This document shows, piece by piece, positions 1 to 5,909 of a DNA stretch of 5,909 nucleotides; positions within the stretch are counted from its first letter, which is position 1, and each line of letters starts with the position of its first letter. Source of the DNA: Actinomycetota bacterium (GTDB taxonomy: Bacteria > Actinomycetota > Actinomycetes > S36-B12). The stretch lies in contig WLND01000123.1 in assembly GCA_009726075.1 (NCBI GenBank), forward strand, positions 1-5,909, written 5' to 3'. The notes beneath the pieces are model-generated. The model was not told the origin of the DNA. It worked only from the letters and a program-made list of their open reading frames with translations, and searched no databases. The translations under genes and the position numbers were made by a program.

Positions 1-858
1 GACCTCCCAGATGGTGCCCTCCGACGTCGCGGCATTGCAGGCGCGCATGACACCGGTGGCCAGCGCGGTGGCGGTACGGAGGGCGCCAGCTTCGTCGGCG
101 GGTGCATCGTCGCTGCCGAGCAGAGACTGGCTGCCGGGAAGGGCTTCGGCCACGAAGATGACGTCGACGTCGCTCACGTAATTGAGCTCGCGCCCACCGC
201 ACTTGCCCATGCCGATGATCGCGAACGAGCAGGGCACGGCATCGGCCGGCAAACCGGCGCGCGCGACGGCGAGCGCCGCCTCGAGCACCGAGTCGGCCAG
301 GTCGGACAGCCAGGCAGCGACGACGTCCATTGACGCCAGGCCCGCCAGGTCGCGCGCCGCGATGCCCAGGAGGTGGACCCGGTAGGCCACGCGGAGGTCG
401 TCGAGCAGGCTCCCCTGGTCACCGGACGCGACAGGCACGGGAGCATCGGGATCTGCGCCAACGGCATGCATGAGGGCCTGTCTCGTGCGCACCGCCGATG
501 GCGCCACCGTGAGCGCATCGGCGTCGACGAGGACCTCCCACTTCGCCGGGTGTCGAATGAGGAACTCGCCCAGGGCCTCCGACATCCCGAGGACGTCGAA
601 GAGCCTGCCGCGCAGGTCGTCATCGGCGAGGAGCGACGACGTCATCCGCCGCCGGCGCTGGTCGTCGCAGGCCTCGAGCAGCCGGACGAACAGCAGGAGC
701 GCCATGTCGGGGTCGGCCGCGGCACCGATGCTCCCGAGCATCGCCATATCGGCGCCCTCGTCGCCGACGAACGGCGCGAACACGTCGCTGTCGATGAGCC
801 TCCTGGCCCTGTCGAGGTCGATGAAGCCGAGTCGCGCCAGCGCGGCATCACTTGCCAC
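1..858 (-). CDS. glnE: Glutamine synthetase adenylyltransferase/deadenylase, N-terminal 286 residues (3' end beyond the left edge)
   Basis: GlnE is a cytoplasmic bifunctional enzyme. Its C-terminal half adenylylates a tyrosine of type I-beta glutamine synthetase and its N-terminal half removes the AMP, tuning ammonium assimilation to nitrogen status. Only the N-terminal, deadenylase-side part is present; actinobacterial family members are about 1000 residues. The reading frame is open from codon 1 to the window edge. Residues 216-235 carry the nucleotidyltransferase signature (GMGKCGGRELN followed by SDVD, with D230 and D232 as metal ligands). Residues 82-110 (RGRLFDVLG, ALGEFL, KWEVL) match the mycobacterial N-terminal region as I recall it. 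The GTG at 858 is chosen because it lies 2 bp after the stop of the preceding gene and puts the conserved ARLGF stretch at residues 8-12. No clear Shine-Dalgarno site is visible, so translation probably depends on coupling. It is the third gene of the glnA2 operon. Confidence 0.95.
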   Translation of the reverse strand, partial: MASDAALARLGFIDLDRARRLIDSDVFAPFVGDEGADMAMLGSIGAAADPDMALLLFVRLLEACDDQRRRRMTSSLLADDDLRGRLFDVLGMSEALGEFLIRHPAKWEVLVDADALTVAPSAVRTRQALMHAVGADPDAPVPVASGDQGSLLDDLRVAYRVHLLGIAARDLAGLASMDVVAAWLSDLADSVLEAALAVARAGLPADAVPCSFAIIGMGKCGGRELNYVSDVDVIFVAEALPGSQSLLGSDDAPADEAGALRTATALATGVMRACNAATSEGTIWEV

Positions 859-860
859 GG

Positions 861-1622
861 TCAGCGCCGATCAGTGGCGTACGCCCAGACGAGATCGGCC
901 CAGGCGAGGATCATCGGCCGCCAGGCCGCGACGAGCGGGCCCTGGGCCAGCCGCACCTCTGCAGCCGCCTGGGCACCCGTGGTGCCTGAGCGCAGCAGGG
1001 CGTCGTCGACCTCGGTTGCCCACTCATCGAAGGCCCGAGCGTCGATCTCGGGATGCATCTGCAGGCCGTAGGCGCTCGCGCCGTATCTGAAGGCCTGGAC
1101 GCGGCAGGCGGGATTGGTGAGAAGGACCAGCGCGCCCTCCGGGAGCTCGACGATCTGGTCCTGGTGCCACTGCGTCGCCGGAATCCGATCGCCGGGGGCA
1201 TCGATCTGCGCCATCACGGGATCGAGCAGGCCCGCCTCTGTTCGCTCGACGTAGACCAGGCCCACCTCGGTGTTCGCGGAGAGCTCGACGCGTCCGCCGA
1301 GGGCCGCCGCCAGCAGCTGGCCCCCGAGACATAGGCCGAGCACTGGCACGTCGTTGTCGACCGCATCGGCCATGAGGGCCCGCACTGCCGGGAGCCACGG
1401 CGCAGCGATGTCGTCGTGAGCATTGGGCGTGCCGCCGAGCACCAGGATGCCGGATACCGACGCCGGCACCGCAGTCGGGCACGGCCCACCAGACCACGCC
1501 TCGACGAGCTCGAGCCGTAGCCCGGCCTCACCGAGCCATTCCCCTGCGAGCAGTGGCGGATCGGTTGGATCGTTCTGGATCACGAGCACCGTCGGGTGCA
1601 ATGTCGGGTCCGAAGTGGTCAC
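861..1622 (-). CDS. Stand-alone class I glutamine amidotransferase-like protein (GMP synthase-like GATase domain)
   Basis: This 253-residue cytoplasmic protein consists of a single class I (triad) glutamine amidotransferase domain and has no attached synthetase domain. The nucleophile elbow is LGLCLGGQ with Cys98, and the triad is completed by His190 and Glu192 in QMHPE. VLGGTPN at residues 61-67 is the usual oxyanion-side glycine motif. The family resembles the stand-alone GMP-synthase-like group (COG0518 type) rather than PuuD-type gamma-glutamyl-GABA hydrolases, whose elbow is usually CRG. The domain ends near residue 200; the last 50 residues are alanine-rich and probably helical. The GTG at 1622 overlaps the glnA2 stop as GTGA, a typical coupled start. 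A longer reading from 1682 would add 20 residues that overlap the conserved glnA2 C-terminus, so it is unlikely. The true substrate is unknown. Lying between glnA2 and glnE, it may hydrolyse a gamma-glutamyl compound made by the neighbouring ligase, which is inference. Confidence 0.88.
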   Translation of the reverse strand: MTTSDPTLHPTVLVIQNDPTDPPLLAGEWLGEAGLRLELVEAWSGGPCPTAVPASVSGILVLGGTPNAHDDIAAPWLPAVRALMADAVDNDVPVLGLCLGGQLLAAALGGRVELSANTEVGLVYVERTEAGLLDPVMAQIDAPGDRIPATQWHQDQIVELPEGALVLLTNPACRVQAFRYGASAYGLQMHPEIDARAFDEWATEVDDALLRSGTTGAQAAAEVRLAQGPLVAAWRPMILAWADLVWAYATDRR

Positions 1623-2956
1623 AGCAATGGAAGGTACCGGTCCAGCTCCCACTGCGTCACCTGACGTCGGTACTCCTCCCACTCCGCCTGCTTATTGCGC
1701 AGGAAGAAGTCGAAGACGTGCTCACCGAGGGTCTCGGCGACGAGTTCGGATCGCTCCATCGCGGTGATGGCCTGATTGAGGCTGGACGGAAGCGGCTTCA
1801 TGCCCATCGCGCGGCGCTCGGCGGGCGTGAGGGCCCACACATCGTCCTCCGCCCCTGCCGGGAGCTCGTAGCCCTCCTCGATGCCCTTGAGGCCGGCAGC
1901 AAGCATCACCGCGAACGCGAGGTACGGGTTGGTCGCGCTGTCGAGCGAGCGCACTTCGATGCGCGTGCTGTTGCCCTTGGCCGGCTTGTACATCGGGACC
2001 CGGATCATTGCCGAACGATTGTTGTGACCCCAGCAGACCCAGGCCGGCGCCTCTGCCCCGCCCGCGAGGCGCTTGTAGGAGTTCACCCACTGGTTGGTGA
2101 CAGCCGTGATTTCGGGCGCGTGGGTGATGAGCCCGGCGATGAACGAGCGCGCCACCTTCGAGAGCTGGTACTCGGCGCCGGCCTCGAAGAAGGCGTTGCG
2201 GTCGCCCTCGAACAGCGACAGATGGGTGTGCATGCCGCTGCCGGGGTGGTCGCGGAACGGCTTGGGCATGAACGAGGCGAACAGCCCCTGCTCAAGCGCC
2301 ACCTCCTGGATGACGAGCTTGAAGGTCATGAGGTTGTCGGCGGTGGTCAGGGCATCCGCGTAGCGGAGGTCGATCTCCTGCTGCCCAGGCCCGCCCTCGT
2401 GGTGGGAGAACTCGACCGAGATGCCCATCTGCTCGAGCATCGTGATGGCCTGCCGGCGGAAGTCCTGCGCCACCCCGTGCGGGGTGTTGTCGAAGTAGCC
2501 GTAGCTGTCGGCCGGGATCGGCTGCTGGCCGGGCGACGGCGCCTGCTTGAACAGGTAGAACTCGACCTCAGGGTGGGTGTAGAAGGTGAAGCCCAGGTCG
2601 GCGGCCTTGGTCAGCGTGCGCTGGAGCACGTACCGCGGATCTGCATACGACGGGGAGCCGTCAGGCATCAGAATGTCGCAGAACAGCCTCGCCACCCCCG
2701 GCCCCTCGTTGCGCCACGGCAGCAGCGAGAACGTGGCCGGGTCGGGCTTGGCCAGCATGTCTGATTCGTAGACCCGGGCAAACCCCTCGATCGCGGAGCC
2801 ATCGAAGCCGATGCCCTCCGCGAAGGCTCCCTCGAGCTCGGCTGGCGCGATTGCCACGGACTTGAGGGTCCCGAGAACGTCGGTGAACCACAGCCGAACG
2901 AACCGGATGTCGCGCTCCTCGATGGTACGAAGCACGAATTCAGCCTGCTTGTCCAT
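1619..2956 (-). CDS. glnA2: GlnA2-type glutamine synthetase (GSI-alpha-like; possible gamma-glutamylpolyamine synthetase)
   Basis: This 445-residue cytoplasmic GS-fold ligase, expected to form a dodecamer, activates glutamate with ATP and condenses it with ammonia or an amine. Visible active-site elements are D52-G53-S54, metal ligands E130 and E132 (HPEVEF), E187 and E194 (HHEGGPGQQE), H243 (GMHTH), the flap glutamate E302 (NSYKRLAGGAEAP), R314 and R319 (NRSAMIR), and E334/R336 (EVRSLDS). Sequence and length closely match my memory of M. tuberculosis GlnA2 (446 aa). The usual adenylylation tyrosine is replaced by W374 (VWALTP), and the roughly 25-residue GSI-beta insertion before GYF is absent, so GlnE should not modify it. 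The residue equivalent to enterobacterial Ser53 in the ammonium site is Ala55. Streptomyces GlnA2 has been reported to be a gamma-glutamylpolyamine synthetase, so a polyamine substrate is possible but unproven. The ATG at 2956 has a good ribosome-binding site; an in-frame TTG at 2971 would place that site inside the gene. It is the first gene of the operon. Confidence 0.96.
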   Translation of the reverse strand: MDKQAEFVLRTIEERDIRFVRLWFTDVLGTLKSVAIAPAELEGAFAEGIGFDGSAIEGFARVYESDMLAKPDPATFSLLPWRNEGPGVARLFCDILMPDGSPSYADPRYVLQRTLTKAADLGFTFYTHPEVEFYLFKQAPSPGQQPIPADSYGYFDNTPHGVAQDFRRQAITMLEQMGISVEFSHHEGGPGQQEIDLRYADALTTADNLMTFKLVIQEVALEQGLFASFMPKPFRDHPGSGMHTHLSLFEGDRNAFFEAGAEYQLSKVARSFIAGLITHAPEITAVTNQWVNSYKRLAGGAEAPAWVCWGHNNRSAMIRVPMYKPAKGNSTRIEVRSLDSATNPYLAFAVMLAAGLKGIEEGYELPAGAEDDVWALTPAERRAMGMKPLPSSLNQAITAMERSELVAETLGEHVFDFFLRNKQAEWEEYRRQVTQWELDRYLPLL

Positions 2957-2960
2957 GACC

Positions 2961-2968
2961 CCACCTCT
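2961..2968 (-). promoter_or_regulatory. Ribosome-binding site of glnA2
   Basis: Read on the minus strand this is AGAGGTGG, with a GAGGTG core complementary to the 16S anti-Shine-Dalgarno tail. The core ends 5 nt before the ATG at 2956. It decides the start, because the in-frame TTG at 2971 lies upstream of it and has no comparable site of its own. Confidence 0.8.
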
Positions 2969-3041
2969 CAACGCGCCGCATCCCTGGGGCGTCCGCCTTC
3001 ATTGGCAACTTCTCTCTGACTCCCATACTGGCCCCTGCCGT

Positions 3042-3057
3042 GTTACAGCCGGGTTAA
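3042..3057. promoter_or_regulatory. Candidate GlnR-type box between glnA2 and nadE
   Basis: On the plus strand the site reads GTTAC-N6-GTTAA; on the minus strand it reads TTAAC-N6-GTAAC. Both resemble the actinobacterial GlnR pattern gTnAc-N6-GaAAc, with half-sites 11 bp apart. The plus-strand first half is a perfect gTnAc; the minus-strand second half matches GaAAc at 4 of 5 positions. It overlaps the 8-bp palindrome GGTTAACC (3052-3059) and the nadE -35 hexamer, and lies about 85-100 bp upstream of the glnA2 start. Placement beside a nitrogen gene supports the idea, but such short matches arise by chance and only one pair is seen. Confidence 0.3.
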
Positions 3058-3088
3058 CCGGACGGGGTGATTCGATAGCCTCACGTTG
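3054..3088 (+). promoter_or_regulatory. Leaderless sigma-A-type promoter of nadE
   Basis: A -35-like TTAACC (3054-3059) is followed after 16 bp by the -10 hexamer TAGCCT (3076-3081), which fits the actinobacterial TANNNT pattern. Six bases separate the -10 box from the GTG at 3088, so transcription would begin at the first base of the start codon. No Shine-Dalgarno sequence sits at normal distance; the nearest purine run, GGGGTGA at 3064-3070, is 17 nt away. Together these point to a leaderless mRNA. I could not identify an equally convincing promoter for glnA2 in the opposite direction, only a weak CAGTAT (3025-3030 on the minus strand) without a recognisable -35. Confidence 0.55.
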
Positions 3089-4776
3089 TGCCCAGCCTGC
3101 GAATCGCCCTCGCCCAAGTCAACTCCAAGGTCGGCGACCTCGACGGCAACGCACGGCAGGTACGCCAGAGCGTCGGCGATGCAGCCGGCCGCGGCGCCCA
3201 GCTCGTCGCGTTCCCCGAGATGATGCTCACCGGCTACCCCGTCGAGGACCTTGCCCTTCGACCCTCGTTCCAGCAGGCATCGCTCGCCGCCGCACGGGGC
3301 CTCGCCGCCGACCTTGCCACCGACGGCCACGGCGACATCGCGTGCATCGTCGGCTACCTCGATCATGAGGGGGCCCCCGTCAACGCCGTCGCAGTCATGC
3401 ACCGCGGCACCATCGTTGCCCGCTACGTGAAGCACCACCTGCCCAACTATGGCGTGTTCGACGAGGCCCGGTACTTCCGAAGTGGCCAGGAGCCAGTGCT
3501 CCTGCGCCTCGGCGAGGTCACCGTCGCCCTGGCGATCTGCGAGGACCTCTGGCAGGCGGGCGGGCCGGTCGAGTGGGCCCGCGAGGCGCAGGCGGGCCTG
3601 CTGCTCGTCGTCAACGCCTCCCCCTACGAGCGCGGCAAGGACGATACGAGGCTCGCCCTGTGCTCATCGCGCGCGGTCGAGTCTGGCTGCACCCTTGCCT
3701 ACGTCAACCTGTTCGGTGGGCAGGATGAACTCGTCTTCGACGGCGACTCGATCATCGTCGATCCGAGCGGCGCGGTGCTGGCCCGCGCGCCGCAGTTCGA
3801 GTCCTGCCTCCTGGTCACCGATCTCGAACTCCCGGTGGCTCCGCCTTCGGGGGCTGCCGTCGAACTGGTGGCGGCGCCCGTCCCCAGCGGGCCGGCTGCT
3901 CCAGGGAGCGTCGCTCCGAGACTCCCCGAGCTGCAGGAGGTCTATCAGGCCCTCGTCTGCGGACTTGGTGACTACGTGAACAAGAACGGCTTTCCAAGCG
4001 TCATCCTCGGCCTGTCGGGTGGCATCGACTCAGCCCTCGTCGCGGCGATCGCATGCGATGCCCTCGGCGCAGACCGCGTGTACGGCGTCTCGCTGCCAAG
4101 CGAATACTCATCAGATCATTCGATGGACGACGCCGACGACCTCGCAACGCGCTGCGGGCTGCACCTGCGAACCGTGCCGATCGCCCCCATGGTCGATGCG
4201 TTCCTGGCGACCCTCGGCCTGACCGGACTTGCCGAGGAGAACCTGCAGGCACGGGTGCGAGGCACGACCCTCATGGGTATCTCGAACCAGGAGGGGCACC
4301 TCGTGCTCACCACGGGGAACAAGAGCGAGCTCTCGGTCGGCTACTCAACGCTGTACGGCGACAGCGTCGGCGGGTTCGCTCCGATCAAGGACGTCCCAAA
4401 GACATTGGTGTGGGCGCTGTCTCGCTGGCGAAACGAGTTCGCCGCGGCGCAGGGCCTGACCCCGCCGATTCCGCCGAACAGCATCGTCAAGGAGCCGAGC
4501 GCCGAGCTGCGGCCCGGGCAGCTCGACAGCGATTCGCTGCCCGACTACGCGGTGCTCGACGCCATTCTCGAGGGCTACGTCTCGGCCGATCAGGGCGCTT
4601 CGGCCCTCGTCGATGCCGGATTCGACGCCGATCTCGTCGAGCGGGTGCTACGCATGACCGACACCGCCGAGTACAAGCGCCGCCAGTTCCCGCCGGGCAC
4701 GAAGATCTCGCTGCGGGCCTTCGGACGCGACCGCCGGCTGCCCATCACCAACGGATGGCGCGAGACAGCCCGCTGA
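3088..4776 (+). CDS. nadE: Glutamine-dependent NAD+ synthetase
   Basis: This 562-residue cytoplasmic enzyme catalyses the last step of NAD biosynthesis: deamido-NAD+ plus ATP and glutamine give NAD+. Residues 1-250 form a nitrilase-fold glutaminase domain with the Glu44 (FPEMMLTGYP), Lys115 (VKHHLPNYG) and Cys151 (AICEDLWQ) triad, which releases ammonia. After a variable Pro/Ala-rich linker (about 250-277), residues 280-562 form the synthetase domain, with the PP-loop SGGIDS at 310-315, TTGNKSE at 408-414, and the C-terminal YKRRQFPPGTKIS segment. The domain order and all motifs are intact. At 562 residues it is shorter than the 679-residue M. tuberculosis enzyme, and its Lys-to-Cys spacing is 36 residues against 55 there, so it is of the compact type. 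The GTG at 3088 fits the conserved family beginning (LRIALAQVN) and lies 6 bp after a -10 box. It is transcribed divergently from the glnA2 operon and converges with the downstream transporter gene. Confidence 0.97.
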   Translation: MPSLRIALAQVNSKVGDLDGNARQVRQSVGDAAGRGAQLVAFPEMMLTGYPVEDLALRPSFQQASLAAARGLAADLATDGHGDIACIVGYLDHEGAPVNAVAVMHRGTIVARYVKHHLPNYGVFDEARYFRSGQEPVLLRLGEVTVALAICEDLWQAGGPVEWAREAQAGLLLVVNASPYERGKDDTRLALCSSRAVESGCTLAYVNLFGGQDELVFDGDSIIVDPSGAVLARAPQFESCLLVTDLELPVAPPSGAAVELVAAPVPSGPAAPGSVAPRLPELQEVYQALVCGLGDYVNKNGFPSVILGLSGGIDSALVAAIACDALGADRVYGVSLPSEYSSDHSMDDADDLATRCGLHLRTVPIAPMVDAFLATLGLTGLAEENLQARVRGTTLMGISNQEGHLVLTTGNKSELSVGYSTLYGDSVGGFAPIKDVPKTLVWALSRWRNEFAAAQGLTPPIPPNSIVKEPSAELRPGQLDSDSLPDYAVLDAILEGYVSADQGASALVDAGFDADLVERVLRMTDTAEYKRRQFPPGTKISLRAFGRDRRLPITNGWRETAR

Positions 4777-4787
4777 TCCGAGGCACT

Positions 4788-4801
4788 CAGCCAACCGGCT
4801 G
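4788..4801. terminator. Small symmetric hairpin between convergent genes, possible weak bidirectional terminator
   Basis: CAGCC and GGCTG flank an AACC loop, forming a perfect 5-bp stem in the 25-bp gap between the nadE stop and the transporter stop. It reads the same from either side, which would suit convergent transcription. There is no T-tract on either strand and the stem is short, so it may be fortuitous. Confidence 0.25.
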
Positions 4802-5909
4802 CTATGCGTCGGCAGGCCCGGGCTTCTCGACGTACTCTGCGTCGACCTCGCGGCCATAGGACTCGGTCTCGTCGTGGATGAGTTCGTCAGCCGGATCGAC
4901 CGGCTTGGGGCCGAGACCTCGCTCCATTGCCGCCGTGGGCGGGCTGATGTGCGGCAGGAAGAACCCGACGATGATCGCGGCGATACCGACGACGACGAGC
5001 GAGATGATCGACGTGACATGCGTGGCGCTGAGGAAGGCATCGAACGCGCCTGCCTGAACCGAGGCGACGGTGGACGCCGGCAGGCCCTCGGCTGACGCCT
5101 GGCCGAGCACGGCGACCGTCGCGATGATCGACTCGCTCGCAGCCTCCTTGCCCGCGTCGGGAAAGGCTGGCGGCAGGGTGTCGAGGACCGGCGCCACATT
5201 GCTCGCGTACTGGGTGGCGAGGATCGTGCCGATGATGGCAACCCCAAGCGCTCCGAAGACCTGTCTCACCGTGTTCTGCACTGCTGACCCAGCCCCGACC
5301 CGGGCCAGCGGCAGCACGTTCTGCATCACCGTCGAGCCTGGTGCGATGACATTGCCCATCCCGAAGCCGAACACGAAGAACACCGTGAGCAGGAACCACA
5401 GGGGGCTGTCGAGCTGCAGTTGCGAGAGCCCGATGAGCGCAATCGTGACGAGCACCAGCCCGGTCGTCATCACCTTGCGGTAGCCGAATCGGAGCACCAT
5501 CTTGGCGCTGCGCGGAGCCGCGAGCAGCTGCCCGACCGCGAACGGCACGAAGCACAGGCCAGCGACCAGGGTGCTGTAGCCGCGCAGGATCTGCAGGTAG
5601 AACGGCAGGGAGAACGTGAGCCCCGAGAGGGCGAAGAACGAGAGGCTCACGGCAACGAGGCTGACCGCGTACCCACGATTGCGAAAGAGCGAGACGTCGA
5701 AGCTCGAGTGATCACTGCGTGCCTCGAGGACAAGGAACAGGGCGATGACGAGCAGGCCGCCGATAATCGGAAGCAGGACCGCCAGGGCCAGCCAGTCCTT
5801 CGTTTCGGAGGCGTGGATGATGCCGTACACGAGCAGGACGAGGCCGATCACGGAGATCGAGAGCCCGGCGAAGTCGAGCTTCCTGGCGTTCGGATTCCGT
5901 GTCTCGGGC
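4802..5909 (-). CDS. DHA2-family (EmrB/QacA-type) MFS efflux permease, C-terminal 368 residues (5' end beyond the right edge)
   Basis: This is an inner-membrane proton-coupled transporter of the 14-helix DHA2 drug-efflux family; the substrate is not predictable. The frame is open through the right edge, where the residues PETRNPNARKLDFAGL match the cytoplasmic loop that precedes TM7 in this family. The fragment therefore covers roughly TM7-TM14. Eight hydrophobic segments are visible at fragment residues about 15-32, 38-60, 78-105, 110-130, 143-163, 168-190, 210-233 and 300-323. Characteristic pieces are GYSTLVAGL and FVPFAVGQLLAAP in the third and fourth segments, GMGNVIAP at the sixth, and QNTVRQVFGALGVAIIGT at the seventh. 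A loop of about 65 residues separates the last two helices, as is usual in the family. After TM14 comes an acidic cytoplasmic tail of about 45 residues. An internal GTG at 5851 is not the true start because the homology continues upstream of it. The gene converges on nadE and has no obvious functional link to it. Confidence 0.92.
   Translation of the reverse strand, partial: PETRNPNARKLDFAGLSISVIGLVLLVYGIIHASETKDWLALAVLLPIIGGLLVIALFLVLEARSDHSSFDVSLFRNRGYAVSLVAVSLSFFALSGLTFSLPFYLQILRGYSTLVAGLCFVPFAVGQLLAAPRSAKMVLRFGYRKVMTTGLVLVTIALIGLSQLQLDSPLWFLLTVFFVFGFGMGNVIAPGSTVMQNVLPLARVGAGSAVQNTVRQVFGALGVAIIGTILATQYASNVAPVLDTLPPAFPDAGKEAASESIIATVAVLGQASAEGLPASTVASVQAGAFDAFLSATHVTSIISLVVVGIAAIIVGFFLPHISPPTAAMERGLGPKPVDPADELIHDETESYGREVDAEYVEKPGPADA

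Noticed and set aside
373..1071. Plus-strand open frame opposite glnE and the amidotransferase gene
   Set aside because: It spans two well-supported minus-strand genes and its low-complexity Arg/Glu/Val-rich translation shows no domain.
1623..1682. A 20-codon N-terminal extension of the amidotransferase
   Set aside because: It would overlap the conserved C-terminal codons of glnA2 by about 60 bp. The residues are low-complexity (Gly/Pro/Ala), and the GTGA overlap at 1622-1619 is a much more typical coupled start.
1553..2764. Long plus-strand open frame of about 403 codons opposite glnA2
   Set aside because: It is the antisense shadow of glnA2 in GC-rich DNA. Its translation is Arg/Val/His-rich with no recognisable domain, while the minus strand encodes a full glutamine synthetase with all active-site motifs.
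2957..2971. Upstream TTG start for glnA2 adding five residues
   Set aside because: The strong ribosome-binding site would then lie inside the coding sequence. The ATG at 2956 gives the family-typical N-terminus and a length of 445 residues.
3064..3070. GGGGTGA as ribosome-binding site of nadE
   Set aside because: It lies 17 nt from the GTG, too far for normal initiation, and falls inside the -35/-10 spacer of the predicted promoter.
4053..4859. Plus-strand open frame overlapping the nadE 3' half in another frame
   Set aside because: Its translation is Arg/Ala-rich, typical of a frame-shifted GC-rich gene, and nadE is intact over the same bases.
1..5909. A novel defence, mobile or RNA-based system
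   Set aside because: I found no transposase, integrase, toxin-antitoxin pair, repeat array, tRNA or structured leader. Essentially all sequence is accounted for by conserved nitrogen and NAD metabolism genes and a common efflux permease.

Overview
The window looks like a chromosomal housekeeping segment from a high-GC actinobacterium (Actinomycetota). The evidence is strong G/C bias at third codon positions, two GTG starts in addition to the ATG start of glnA, tightly coupled genes, a probable leaderless promoter with a TANNNT -10 box, and GlnA2-type and GlnE-type proteins that resemble mycobacterial and streptomycete homologues (compared from memory). The genus cannot be fixed from sequence alone.

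Layout. The left part (1-2956, minus strand) is a three-gene nitrogen operon read from right to left: a GlnA2-type (GSI-alpha-like) glutamine synthetase, then a stand-alone class I glutamine amidotransferase-like protein, then the N-terminal 286 codons of glnE, the glutamine synthetase adenylyltransferase/deadenylase, which runs off the left edge. glnA2 and the amidotransferase gene overlap by 4 bp (GTGA), and the amidotransferase stop is 2 bp before the glnE start, so the three are almost certainly co-transcribed and translationally coupled. A 131-bp divergent intergenic region (2957-3087) separates this operon from nadE on the plus strand (3088-4776), a glutamine-dependent NAD+ synthetase. 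nadE has a good leaderless promoter candidate. A GlnR-box-like repeat overlaps its -35 region and could serve either direction. After a 25-bp gap, the C-terminal part of a DHA2-family (14-TM) MFS drug-efflux-type permease converges on nadE from the right and runs off the right edge.

How the genes fit together. The glutamine theme runs through the block: a GS-fold ligase makes glutamine or a gamma-glutamyl amide, GlnE covalently controls glutamine synthetase, NadE consumes glutamine as ammonia donor, and the amidotransferase-like protein may act on a gamma-glutamyl substrate. The GS encoded here lacks the adenylylation tyrosine and the GSI-beta insertion, so GlnE's target should be another GS elsewhere in the genome. 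The local ligase may instead be a gamma-glutamylpolyamine-type enzyme, as reported for Streptomyces GlnA2. No mobile element, CRISPR array, RNA gene or clearly novel system is visible. The most useful leads are the amidotransferase embedded between glnA2 and glnE, and the possible nitrogen-regulator site shared with nadE.
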